Below are positions 19,358 through 27,722 of a DNA stretch of 64,000 nucleotides, piece after piece. The notes beneath the pieces are model-generated. The model ran no database searches. It was not told where the DNA came from and saw nothing but the letters and a program-made list of their open reading frames with translations. This stretch comes from Geomonas propionica (lineage in GTDB: Bacteria > Desulfobacterota > Desulfuromonadia > Geobacterales > Geobacteraceae). Position numbers and translations under genes: made by a program. The stretch lies in contig NZ_JAEMHK010000001.1 of NCBI RefSeq assembly GCF_016458235.1, positions 248,001 to 312,000 of the forward strand. Direction: 5' to 3'. How positions within the stretch are numbered: position 1 is the first letter of the stretch; the number at the start of each line of letters is the position of its first letter.

Positions 19358-20710
19358 ATGAAAAGACAAACGGCGCAAGTAACCCTGGCGGCGGCCCTGC
19401 TCCTGGGTGTGCTGGCGGTACCGGCATTCGCTGGAAAAGCCGGCATCGGCTGGCAGGAGACCATCGCGGCCAAATCGGGCAAGGCGAAGACGCTCGCCGA
19501 ACTGGCCAAGATGTACGATTCCAGCTCCTGCGTGGAATGCCACCAGGAACAGCATGACCAGGCCTCCAAGTCGATCCACTCGCGTTCCCTCTTCGGAACG
19601 GCGCGCACGGCGATGACCATCATGACCACCATCGAGAACGGGTTGACGGAGGAGCCTTATTCCGGGGTCAAAAGTCCCAAGGACGTCAAGGTCGAGCACC
19701 TGATGGGGTGCGCCAAGTGCCACCTGCCGCAGTTGGCCGACGCCGAGGACTCGGTGGCCCAAGAGCTGGTCTCCACCCTGTACGGGTGGAAGGAGGCCCG
19801 CGCCAAGAAGGATAAGGAAGGGGCCAAGAAGCTCGAGGAGAAGCTGAAGAGCGTTTCCATCAACTGCCTGGTCTGCCACAACAGGAACGCCATCACCCAC
19901 AAGTGGCAGGACGGCTATCCCAAGGCCGGGGTGGTGTACGGTTCCAAGGACGGCGATCATCCCTCGGACAAGTTCCCGAAGATGGCCAAGAGCCCGATCA
20001 TGGACCAGGCCATCCAGTGTGGCCAGTGCCACGGCTTAGGACCGAACCTGGAACTCGACGAGCCGACTCAATGCTGCACCTCCTACGGCAGCTACCTCTG
20101 GGTCTACAAGGCCGAGGTGGGACAGGAGAACTGCCAGGACTGCCACATGAAGAACTCCAAGCTCGGCCACAACATCCAGGCCTACCGCGATGCGGCCATG
20201 ACCGACAAGGCGGTCGAGTTCAAGGCCGAGGCCTTCGGGTACTACTGGCGCGACGGCGCCAAGATCAGGCCCCGGGCCGTGGTCAAGGTCGAGATGCTGA
20301 ACAAGGCGGGACACTCCATCCCCGACGGCTGACCGACCCCCAACCGACTGGTTCTGTCGGTAATCGGTAAGACAAAAGACGGCAAGGAAGTGTTCAACCA
20401 GGAGAAGATTTACATGCCGGTCCCGCAGCAGCTGGCTCGTGGGGACCGGATGGGGCGCGGCCCCTATGAGAAGAGCGGCCTGATCGAGGACACTGGGCTT
20501 CCCCCGGGCAAGCTCGTGAAGGAGCGTTTCGAGATCTTCTATCCGCTCGAAGAAGTGGAAGTGAACGGCAAGACCGTCGAGAAGCCGTCGGCGTACGACC
20601 TCGACGTGGAAGTGAAGCTGACCTATCTCCCCTTCGGCACTCCTAACAGCGATCCATTCGTCTGGAAGGAGTTCACCAAGAGGGTGAGCATCAGTCAGAG
20701 CGGCAAGTAA
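19358..20710 (+). CDS. extKL: Pentahaem c-type cytochrome with in-frame UGA (selenocysteine), ExtKL homologue
   Basis: Read as one gene of 450 residues with TGA at 20330-20332 decoded as Sec325. The N-terminal part has a signal peptide and five CxxCH haem sites at about residues 58, 118, 170, 221 and 259. The UGA falls in GHSIPDG-U-PTPNRLVL, and the same frame continues for 125 residues to TAA at 20708 with a beta-rich domain (YDLDVEVKLTYLPFG). The downstream part has no ribosome-binding site or signal peptide of its own. A SECIS-like hairpin follows the UGA (20343-20361). In G. sulfurreducens extK and extL are listed separately, as would happen if this UGA were misread as stop. The alternative is a nonsense mutation or a programmed stop with readthrough. 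It completes the ExtHIJKL conduit, carrying electrons from periplasm to cell surface. Confidence 0.82.
20343..20361 (+). promoter_or_regulatory. Candidate bacterial SECIS hairpin in extKL
   Basis: Stem ACCGAC (20343-20348) with GTCGGT (20356-20361), six perfect pairs; loop TGGTTCT. GGU lies at nucleotides 21-23 counted from the U of UGA. In E. coli fdhF the loop GGU is at 22-24. The bulged U17 of fdhF is not reproduced. Confidence 0.65.
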
Positions 20711-20739
20711 GGCGAAAAGAAGGTTCCTGGTTTGTGATG

Positions 20740-20770
20740 GCCGGCATTCACCGCGATGCCGGCTTTTTTT
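20740..20770 (+). terminator. Rho-independent terminator after extKL
   Basis: GCCGGCAT (20740-20747) pairs with ATGCCGGC (20756-20763), followed by seven T. It separates the ext and cbc gene sets, though readthrough is possible. Confidence 0.88.
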
Positions 20771-20854
20771 GTGTATTGCTCATGAAAGGTTTTGGAGAAT
20801 GGCGTTAATTTGAATATAATGCGCTGGAGCTCAGGGGAAGAAGCGACGGGTGCC

Positions 20855-22747
20855 ATGAAAGCGACTGGGAGCATGAAAAAAAAAGCGGTAAGCGCAGGCG
20901 GTATAGGGACACTCCGCCGCGGTATGTTGCTCCTTTCCTTGCTGCCCATCCTGGCGCTCGCCGGCTGCAATGGCAAGAGCCAGGCGGGGGAGGGGTGTCT
21001 CGCCTGTCACGCCGGCATTGAGCACGCCTCGGCCACGCACCGCGACTGCGTCGCCTGCCACGGCGGAGACGCTAAGGCCACGGAGAAGCAGGTCGCGCAC
21101 CGCGGCATGCTAGGGCGCAGCAATCCCTCTTCACCGGAGCACTGGGACAAAAGCTGTGGCTCCTGCCACCAATACCAGCTGGAGCGGGTCAAGTCGAACC
21201 TGATGTACACGACGACCGGGATGATCCGCAACATACGGCTCACCTGGGAAGGGCCGAAAGAGGGGGAGTACGCCAGCCGCGCCGGGGATGTCTACGATCC
21301 CGCAGGAAAGCCGTTGCAGCTCAAGCCGGTGGCGGAGCTCGACCACGTTTCCGGGGAGCTGTACCGCAAGTTCTGCTCCCAGTGCCACGTGGCCCGGGAG
21401 AGCGGGGAGGTCTACGGGGCGAGCCACGCCTCGGGATGCGCCGCCTGCCATTTCCCCTACAACGACCGCGCCGTCTACCGGGGGGGCGACGCCACCGTGC
21501 GGGGCCGCGGCCCCTACGCGGCGAGCCACGCCATGGAGCGACTTCCGGGCAACGAAGTCTGCTCTCGTTGCCACAACAGAAGCGGGCGCATCGCCTACTC
21601 CTACCAGGGGCTGAACGACGGCAACAACTCGCTGGTGCCGACCCGCTTCGGGCTCCCGGGACCGCAGCTTGCCAGCGGCAACAGGAACCTGACCCGCATC
21701 GCCCCGGACGTCCACTTCGCGGCCGGGATGGATTGCATCGACTGCCACACCTCGCGCGACCTCATGGGGGACGGCTACTCCCACCGCAACATGTACCTGC
21801 AGACCGAGATCGCCTGCGAGGACTGCCATGGCGGCGCCAAGCCGCCGCGCTACCGCGAGATCGCCAGCGAAAGCGACGAGGCGCTCCGCGAGTCCCAGGG
21901 GTACCGGGTGCAGATGCGGCAGGGGATGAAGATGATCCTCACCGCCAAGGGGCGCGCCTACTCCAATGTCTTCTACAAAGACGGCACGGTGTGGGTGCTG
22001 GGCAAACGCAGCGGCAAGCTGTTCAAGAGCCGGGTCATCACCGGCACCCCGGAGCACACCGTGGTCGGCCACGGCCGGATGGAATGCTACTCCTGCCACA
22101 GCCGCACCGTGGTCCAGTGCTACGGCTGCCATACCAGCTACGACAAGACCAGGACCGCCATGGACTACGTGAAAGGGGTGCCGACACCGGGGCGCTTCAG
22201 CGAGAAGGAGGATTACCGCATGCTCTACCCCTTCCCGCTGGCCCTGAACCAGCGCGGCAGGATCTCCACGGTGACCCCGGGATGCCAGACCTTCGTCACC
22301 GTGGTGGAGCCGGAGGGGACCCTCTCCAAAAACGAGTACGTGGCGCGTTTCAAGGGGAAACAGCAGCTCCGCTTCGCCCCCTTTTATTCGCACAACACCG
22401 GCAAGAAGGCGATCGGCTGCGGCGAGTGCCACGGCAACCCCGCCTTCCTCGGTTTCGGGCAGCACGTGGTCTCCGGCAGGAACATTGAGGGGACCATGAT
22501 CTGCGAACAGTCGGCGGACAAGCCGCTGGACGGCTTTCTGACCCTGCAGGAGGGGAAGGTGCGGGCCTACTCCGCCATCACCCGCGAGCACTCCCGGCCG
22601 CTCAACGCCAGCGAGGTGCGGCGCGCCCTGGCGGTCAACCTCTGCTTGGTCTGTCACGACAAGGCGGCCGACACCATCTATCGAAAGGAGCTGGACCATC
22701 GTGCGCTCAATGATGCGCTGCATCGTCGCCTTATTCCTGCTCCTTAG
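20855..22747 (+). CDS. cbcM: Dodecahaem c-type cytochrome lipoprotein, CbcM-like
   Basis: About 630 residues. The start is uncertain: ATG 20855 or ATG 20873 fit; a TTG at 20792 would overlap the region just after the terminator. A lipobox follows (LLPILALAGC). Twelve CxxCH sites are visible: CLACH, CVACH, CGSCH, CSQCH, CAACH, CSRCH, CIDCH, CEDCH, CYSCH, CYGCH, CGECH and CLVCH. It is probably a periplasm-facing lipoprotein accepting electrons from the quinol-oxidising core encoded downstream. The end overlaps the next cytochrome gene by 47 nt. In G. sulfurreducens cbcMNOPQR is, as I recall, adjacent to extHIJKL, so the arrangement here matches; the symbol rests on that synteny. Confidence 0.83.
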   Translation: MKATGSMKKKAVSAGGIGTLRRGMLLLSLLPILALAGCNGKSQAGEGCLACHAGIEHASATHRDCVACHGGDAKATEKQVAHRGMLGRSNPSSPEHWDKSCGSCHQYQLERVKSNLMYTTTGMIRNIRLTWEGPKEGEYASRAGDVYDPAGKPLQLKPVAELDHVSGELYRKFCSQCHVARESGEVYGASHASGCAACHFPYNDRAVYRGGDATVRGRGPYAASHAMERLPGNEVCSRCHNRSGRIAYSYQGLNDGNNSLVPTRFGLPGPQLASGNRNLTRIAPDVHFAAGMDCIDCHTSRDLMGDGYSHRNMYLQTEIACEDCHGGAKPPRYREIASESDEALRESQGYRVQMRQGMKMILTAKGRAYSNVFYKDGTVWVLGKRSGKLFKSRVITGTPEHTVVGHGRMECYSCHSRTVVQCYGCHTSYDKTRTAMDYVKGVPTPGRFSEKEDYRMLYPFPLALNQRGRISTVTPGCQTFVTVVEPEGTLSKNEYVARFKGKQQLRFAPFYSHNTGKKAIGCGECHGNPAFLGFGQHVVSGRNIEGTMICEQSADKPLDGFLTLQEGKVRAYSAITREHSRPLNASEVRRALAVNLCLVCHDKAADTIYRKELDHRALNDALHRRLIPAP

Positions 22748-23957
22748 CGCGGCGCTTGCGCTGGCCGGGGAGAACTGCACCGTCTGCCATAAGAAGGTGG
22801 TCAAGGGGGTGCACCGGGGGCTTCCCTGTCTCTCCTGCCACCTGGACGAGACCAGGACCCTGGCGAACCCTGCCTCCCGGGAGAGCGGCGCCGCCGGCTG
22901 TATCGGCTGCCACAAGGGGTACGCGGCGCTCTTCGATCAGCCTATGGGGAGCCGGCGGGGGGAACTGGACTTCGTGGCGGCGAGCTACGGCCGGACGGAC
23001 CCGGGTTTCTTTGCCAAGAACTGCGGGGCCTGCCACTTGAAGGGGTGCACCGACTGTCATGCCGGAAAGGGGCACGAGATCGGCAAGCCGCGCGACCGCG
23101 ACTGCTTCGCCTGCCACAAGGGGTACTTCGTCGGGACGGACTATTACGGCATGGCGCCACGCGAGGACAGCATGCGCTACCAGCGCGGCGAGGTGGCCTA
23201 CGGCGAGGCGTACCTGAAGATGACTCCGGATCTGCACGCGGAGGCGGGACTTGTCTGCGGCGACTGCCACTCCATGGCAAGCCTCGCCGCCGGGCGCAAG
23301 GCTGCCAAGGGGTGCCGGGACTGCCACGAGCCGAAGCTAAGCGTGCCGGAACACCGCATCACGGCGCACCTGGAGAAGATGGAATGCTGGGCCTGCCACT
23401 CCGCCTGGGCCGCGCAGGAGTATGGCACCTTCTTCCTGCGCTTCACCAACAGCCCCTCACAGGAGCTCTACGGGCTGCGGCGAGACCAGGGTGCCGAGGA
23501 GTACCTGAAAAGCGCCTACCTGCGGCGCCAGGACGCGCCACCGCTCGGGTTGAACGGGCGGGGGAAGGTGAGCCCGATCCGCCCCGAATTCATCGCCTAC
23601 TTCACCGACGTGAGGAACGACCGGGCGATCTGGGACGAGAACCGGCTCCTGGCGGCGCGCTGGAAGGCGTTCTTTCCACACACGGTGCGCCGGGGCACAG
23701 TGATGTGCGAGGGGTGCCACGGCAACCCGCGCCGCTTTCTGAGGGAGCCCACAGTGGACCGCATCTACCAACTGCAGGCAGAGGGGATGACGCTTTCCTC
23801 GTTCTGGGACGCGACGGGGCAGCAGGTCAGTAACGGTTCCTTCTACCCGGAGCGGCGCTATCTGGAACTGAATCGAAAGAGCACGGCCTATCGGAGGGCC
23901 TACCTGGAAAAATGGCAGAACTTGGTCAATCACGTAGAACCTTCCTCGGCACGCTGA
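22701..23957 (+). CDS. cbcN: Decahaem c-type cytochrome, CbcN-like
   Basis: 418 residues; the start lies inside the end of cbcM in another frame, with AAAGGAG upstream. Signal peptide CIVALFLLLSAALALA. Ten CxxCH motifs: CTVCH, CLSCH, CIGCH, CGACH, CTDCH, CFACH, CGDCH, CRDCH, CWACH and CEGCH. No transmembrane anchor outside the signal. The C-terminal 160 residues have only one haem site. It is probably a periplasmic electron carrier of the quinol:cytochrome c oxidoreductase. The 47-nt overlap upstream and 46-nt overlap with the Rieske gene downstream imply tight translational coupling. Confidence 0.83.
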   Translation: MRSMMRCIVALFLLLSAALALAGENCTVCHKKVVKGVHRGLPCLSCHLDETRTLANPASRESGAAGCIGCHKGYAALFDQPMGSRRGELDFVAASYGRTDPGFFAKNCGACHLKGCTDCHAGKGHEIGKPRDRDCFACHKGYFVGTDYYGMAPREDSMRYQRGEVAYGEAYLKMTPDLHAEAGLVCGDCHSMASLAAGRKAAKGCRDCHEPKLSVPEHRITAHLEKMECWACHSAWAAQEYGTFFLRFTNSPSQELYGLRRDQGAEEYLKSAYLRRQDAPPLGLNGRGKVSPIRPEFIAYFTDVRNDRAIWDENRLLAARWKAFFPHTVRRGTVMCEGCHGNPRRFLREPTVDRIYQLQAEGMTLSSFWDATGQQVSNGSFYPERRYLELNRKSTAYRRAYLEKWQNLVNHVEPSSAR

Positions 23958-24304
23958 TCACGCTGGCGGCGGGGGGATGGTTCTTGGGGAAGTTCCTGAC
24001 CCCGAAGGGGAAGCGCAAGAAGACGCTGCTCACCGTGGCCCAGAGCGACCTCCCGCGCGACGGCGCCCTGGTGTATCGGGAGGCGCGCATCGCGCTTCTG
24101 GACCGGGGCGGGCAGGTCTACGCTCTGGACCTCGTTTGCACGCATCTGGGCTGCACGGTCAACGTCACCCCCACCGGTCTTGTTTGCCCCTGCCATGGCT
24201 CAGAGTTCGACCGGGAGGGAAGGGTGCTGAAGGGCCCCGCCGACCGGGCGCTGCCGCGCTACAAGGTGGAACTGGTGGGAGAGAACTATCACGTGCACGT
24301 GTAG
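23912..24304 (+). CDS. cbcO: Rieske [2Fe-2S] protein, CbcO-like
   Basis: 130 residues beginning inside cbcN. An N-terminal SRRTFLGTL followed by a hydrophobic stretch is a twin-arginine-like signal anchor, as expected for Rieske proteins exported folded. Both cluster motifs are intact: CTHLGC and CPCHGS, giving two Cys and two His ligands, and the disulfide cysteines are also present. It should pass electrons from quinol at the cytochrome b site to the c-type cytochromes. The next gene encodes cytochrome b, so this is a bc-type complex. Confidence 0.93.
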   Translation: MAELGQSRRTFLGTLITLAAGGWFLGKFLTPKGKRKKTLLTVAQSDLPRDGALVYREARIALLDRGGQVYALDLVCTHLGCTVNVTPTGLVCPCHGSEFDREGRVLKGPADRALPRYKVELVGENYHVHV

Positions 24305-24404
24305 GGGCGAATAATCATTCGCCCCGCCACTCCCGCAAGTGAAGGGGGAAGTCGGCGGGAGCAGGGAAACTGGTGTCACAGGTGAAACAGCGGGAGCAAC
24401 TTAC

Positions 24405-25025
24405 TTGATCGAAGACTTCCTTAAACATCTCTTTCCGCGGGCGGTGCTGCAACGAAACCTCACCCTCTCCTATACCCTCTGCCTCGGAGGGCTGGCCTTC
24501 ACCTGTCTGCTCCTTTTAGCCGCATCCGGGCTGCTGCTCCTTTTCTACTACCAACCGAGCCCGGCCGCGGCCTACCCGTCGATCCTCCTCCTGGAGTCCT
24601 CGGTCTGGGGAGGGCGCTACCTGAGAAGCCTGCACCGGCTCGCCAGTCACGTCTTCCTGGTGCTGATTGTCCTACATACTCTGCGCGTCATCCTGACCGG
24701 CGCCTACCAAAAGCCCCGGCAGCTGAACTGGCTGGTCGGCTGCGCCCTCTTCTTCCTGGCGGTCTTCGAGGGATACACCGGCTACCTCCTTCCCATGGAC
24801 CAACTCGCCCTCTGGGCTACCCAGACCGGCATGGAACTGCTGCACACCATGCCGCTGGGCGGGGCGCTGCGCGCCGCGCTGGTTCCGGACGGGGTGGGTG
24901 AGCCAGCCTCGCTGCTACGCTTCTACGTGCTGCACATCCTGATGATCCCAGCGGCGCTCTTGTTTCTGAGCGGGCTTCACTTCTACCGGATCAGGAAGAA
25001 CAAGGGGGTGCTCCCCTACCTATGA
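24405..25025 (+). CDS. cbcP: Cytochrome b N-terminal subunit (b6-type), CbcP-like
   Basis: 206 residues from a TTG at 24405, chosen because GGGAG stands 8 nt upstream; a GTG at 24339 has no ribosome-binding site. Four membrane segments. Haem-b histidine pairs are visible as LHRLASHVF and, in the last two helices, VLHILMIP and SGLHFYR; the quinone-site helix EGYTGYLLPMDQ is typical. It corresponds to the b6 half of a split cytochrome b. The stop overlaps the start of the next gene (ATGA). Confidence 0.87.
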   Translation: MIEDFLKHLFPRAVLQRNLTLSYTLCLGGLAFTCLLLLAASGLLLLFYYQPSPAAAYPSILLLESSVWGGRYLRSLHRLASHVFLVLIVLHTLRVILTGAYQKPRQLNWLVGCALFFLAVFEGYTGYLLPMDQLALWATQTGMELLHTMPLGGALRAALVPDGVGEPASLLRFYVLHILMIPAALLFLSGLHFYRIRKNKGVLPYL

Positions 25026-25435
25026 AACGAGGCTACCTAAAGAGTTCGCCGCACTTCTTCCGGCTCATCAAGATCGCGCTGGCCCTGACGGTACTGGCCC
25101 TCATGGCCCTTGCCTTGCTGATCCCGGCCCCCCTGCAGGAACAAGCCAACCTCGCCCGCGTTCCCAACCCGGTCAAGTCAGCATGGTTCCTGCTCTGGAT
25201 CCAGGAACTGGTCAGCTACTCCAAGTACCTCATCTACCTGGTGCTGGCGCTGGCTGCCTGTTTCCTCGCTCTTCCCTGGCTTACCCGCTCGACGGCGGAC
25301 TCCGCCCGCTGGTTCCCCCGCGAGTGCCGGGTCGTCAACTGCGCGGCGCTCGCCACCTGCATTCTGGTGCTCGCGCTGACTTTCGTGGCCATGTTCTGCA
25401 GAGGTGCCAATTGGCAGTTCGTTTCCCCTTTCTGA
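25022..25435 (+). CDS. cbcQ: Cytochrome b C-terminal subunit (subunit IV-like), CbcQ-like
   Basis: 137 residues, three membrane segments. After the first, the segment RVPNPVKSAWFLLWIQELV corresponds to the PEWY-type region of cytochrome b subunit IV, with the canonical PEWY modified to a KSAWF-type sequence. It overlaps cbcP by 4 nt and the last cytochrome gene begins within its end. Together with cbcP it makes a full cytochrome b for quinol oxidation. The replaced glutamate of PEWY may mean an altered Qo site. Confidence 0.78.
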   Translation: MKRGYLKSSPHFFRLIKIALALTVLALMALALLIPAPLQEQANLARVPNPVKSAWFLLWIQELVSYSKYLIYLVLALAACFLALPWLTRSTADSARWFPRECRVVNCAALATCILVLALTFVAMFCRGANWQFVSPF

Positions 25436-26223
25436 TCGCGCTGGCGCTCGTGGTTGCTCCGGTGGCCGCACACGGGGCGACACCCTCCTGCCTCAAGTGC
25501 CACCCCACACACTATGGTTCCCTGGGAAGTTGCGTGACCTGCCACGGCGGCGACCCCCGCTCGGACCGGCCCCGCATCGCCCACCACGACCTGGTGCCGG
25601 GACGCTTCGCCTGGTTTACCGTTCCAGGCTCGGCACCCACGCGGCGGGGGCGCGACCTCGTGGAGCAGTTCGCCTGCCGGCGCTGCCACATTGTGGCGGG
25701 GAAGGGGAACCGGCTCGCCGCCGACCTGGACCGGCTCCCGTCGGGAACCACGGGGCAGACGATCTTCGAGGCGATCGGCAATCCGGCGCTATTGATGCCC
25801 CAGTTTCACTTCGACGAGCGGCAGAAAACGGATCTGGTTAATGCAGTGCTGGCGGGGGCGCGGGAGGAAACGGCCAAGGGGGGACGCGGCAAGGGGGAGT
25901 CGCCCCAGGTTGTGCATTTTCAAGATGGCGACACCCGCCGCGACAACGTCTTCGAGAAACGGTGCGGCGCCTGCCACCGGGCGCTCACGCGTACCCTTGG
26001 GGGGCTTGGACATGGCGCCATCGGTCCCAACCTCTCCGGGCTCTTGTCGGAGTTCTACCCGAAGACCGCCGAGGGGCGTACTCCCTGGGGCCAGGGTCCC
26101 CTGAAGAAATGGTTGGATAACCCGAGGCGAAGCCGGGCGCAGACCCAGATGCGGCCGGTAACCCTGCCGGAAGGAGAGCTGGAAAAGCTGGTGGGGATTC
26201 TGACGGACCGGCAGGGGCGATAA
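25411..26223 (+). CDS. cbcR: Tetrahaem c-type cytochrome, CbcR-like
   Basis: 270 residues from a TTG at 25411 with GAGG 6 nt upstream; this gives a proper signal peptide (RFPFLIALALVVAPVAAHG). Four CxxCH sites: CLKCH, CVTCH, CRRCH and CGACH. The later part resembles monohaem cytochrome c domains, with PALLMPQFHF and TQMRPVTLPEGELEKLVG offering Met sixth ligands. It overlaps cbcQ and closes the operon, followed by a terminator. Total haem count for extKL plus the cbc cytochromes is 31 c-type haems. Confidence 0.8.
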   Translation: MAVRFPFLIALALVVAPVAAHGATPSCLKCHPTHYGSLGSCVTCHGGDPRSDRPRIAHHDLVPGRFAWFTVPGSAPTRRGRDLVEQFACRRCHIVAGKGNRLAADLDRLPSGTTGQTIFEAIGNPALLMPQFHFDERQKTDLVNAVLAGAREETAKGGRGKGESPQVVHFQDGDTRRDNVFEKRCGACHRALTRTLGGLGHGAIGPNLSGLLSEFYPKTAEGRTPWGQGPLKKWLDNPRRSRAQTQMRPVTLPEGELEKLVGILTDRQGR

Positions 26224-26230
26224 ATAAAGC

Positions 26231-26261
26231 AGCCCCGCCGGATACCGGGTCCGGCGGGGCT
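26231..26261 (+). terminator. Rho-independent terminator of the cbc operon
   Basis: AGCCCCGCCGGA (26231-26242) with TCCGGCGGGGCT (26250-26261): a perfect 12-bp stem followed by TTCCC. Confidence 0.85.
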
Positions 26262-26303
26262 TTCCCTCCCCGTCTCAAGGAGGTGAGAGGCGGGGTGGAC
26301 TCG

Positions 26304-27422
26304 TTAGCCGCGTACGATCTCCTCGAGGCTGCTGGCTATGGTGGTCGAGGTCGCGGCCTGCTCCTCGGACGCGGTCGCGATCTGCCCGATGACGTGTTCG
26401 ATCTGCTCAATTGAGTTGACGATGTTGGCGAGCGAGCTATCCACCTGGTGCGAGAGCGCCTCGCTCACCTCGGCCTCGCTCTTGCCGCGCTCGATCGATT
26501 CCACCGCCAGGACTGTTTCCTTCTGGATCTCCTCGACCATGAGCCGGATCTCCTTGGTGGAGGCGACGGTGCGGTCGGCCAGGCGACGGACTTCGTCGGC
26601 CACCACGGCGAAGCCGCGCCCCTGCTCGCCGGCCCGGGCGGCCTCGATGGCGGCGTTCAGCGCCAGCAGGTTGGTCTGGTCGGCGATGTCGTTGATCACC
26701 GCCACGAACTCGCCGATCTTCGACGATTTTTCCCCCAAGTTCCCCACGATTCCTGCCGAATCCCTGACGATCTCCGCCACCTTGCGCATCTCGCTCACGG
26801 CCTGACTCACCACGCTCTGTCCCTCGCGGGCGTTGCCGGCCACCTCGGCGGCGGAGTCGGCGGCGTTGACCGTGTTGCGCGCAACCTCGTTCACCGTCAT
26901 GCTCATCTCTTCCATGGCGGTGGCGATCTGGGTCACCCGCGTCTCCAGGTATTCCTTGCGATCGATGGCCTCACGCTGGTGCTGCGCGACCGCCTTCTCG
27001 GCCGTGATGTCGTTCCAGCACGCCATGTAGCAGAGCACCTTGGAGGGGTCACGGCTGTCCCATATGGGGTAGGTCGAGGTGCGCAGGGTGACCTCGCCGA
27101 TGGGAATTTCGGCGGTGTGCGGCATTCTGCCGCGCGGCTCTCCGAAGATGGTGCGGATGCGGGCCGGGTCCTTGTGGAACTGGTGGATGCTGTTTCCCGC
27201 GGCATTGGCGACGTCGGCGCCGCGCAGTCCGGCGTTCAACTGGCCGCGAAACTGCTGCATCAGGGCCTGCGCCTGCTTGTTCATGTAGATGATCTTGTTG
27301 TCATGGCTGGTATCGCAGAGCATGACGATGTTGTCGACGTTGTCGAGCATCTGGGCCATCTTCGCGATTTCCACCGCCTGTTCGTCTACCTTGGACTGGC
27401 AGGAGTTGCCGAATAGCTTCAT
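26304..27422 (-). CDS. Soluble methyl-accepting chemotaxis protein with PAS domain
   Basis: 372 residues from ATG 27422 (GGAGG 8 nt upstream); the open frame further upstream runs into the promoter. No membrane segment. The N-terminal PAS-like domain contains [20 protein letters not shown] and [16 protein letters not shown]; the C-terminal half is the MCP signalling hairpin with the invariant tip ([35 protein letters not shown]). It should control a CheA kinase from the cytoplasm. A clear sigma-28 promoter precedes it, placing it in the motility regulon. No receptor-modification pentapeptide at the C-terminus. Confidence 0.92.
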   Translation of the reverse strand: MKLFGNSCQSKVDEQAVEIAKMAQMLDNVDNIVMLCDTSHDNKIIYMNKQAQALMQQFRGQLNAGLRGADVANAAGNSIHQFHKDPARIRTIFGEPRGRMPHTAEIPIGEVTLRTSTYPIWDSRDPSKVLCYMACWNDITAEKAVAQHQREAIDRKEYLETRVTQIATAMEEMSMTVNEVARNTVNAADSAAEVAGNAREGQSVVSQAVSEMRKVAEIVRDSAGIVGNLGEKSSKIGEFVAVINDIADQTNLLALNAAIEAARAGEQGRGFAVVADEVRRLADRTVASTKEIRLMVEEIQKETVLAVESIERGKSEAEVSEALSHQVDSSLANIVNSIEQIEHVIGQIATASEEQAATSTTIASSLEEIVRG

Positions 27423-27512
27423 GAGTTCTCCCTCCGCGCCTGGCAGGGCGCTGCTTCGGTGGGTGCTCGCCCCGGCGCGGAGTTGCGCGGGGAGATGCAG
27501 GATCATGTATCT

Positions 27513-27539
27513 TCATCGGCAGGAAAGGCTAAAGCTTTA
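27513..27539 (-). promoter_or_regulatory. Sigma-28 (FliA) promoter of the chemoreceptor gene
   Basis: On the minus strand TAAAGCTT (from 27539) and GCCGATGA (27520-27513) with TAAA-N15-GCCGATGA spacing, one base off the FliA consensus. About 90 nt before the ATG. In the rest of the 27423-27722 gap I see only the AGGAGG of the glycosyltransferase gene and no clear promoter for it. Confidence 0.78.
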
Positions 27540-27722
27540 ATGGGAGCCGGCACTTTGGACCTTTTTTGTATGGGAGTTTCAGCTTCGTGCGTTGCGTGAC
27601 TTCCCTTCACGTTCGCTCATGTTAAAATGCTCTACTGTCGTTTTGGCCGGGAAAATGCCCACAGCGGCATCATAGCGCATGGCAGCCACCCTGACGCTGG
27701 CGGCCGTCAACAGGAGGCGGGG

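Noticed and set aside
20390-20710. Separate small gene after the extK stop codon
   Set aside because: It begins with GTG without a Shine-Dalgarno sequence, has no signal peptide, and is in exactly the same frame as the cytochrome upstream. Read-through as Sec explains it better.
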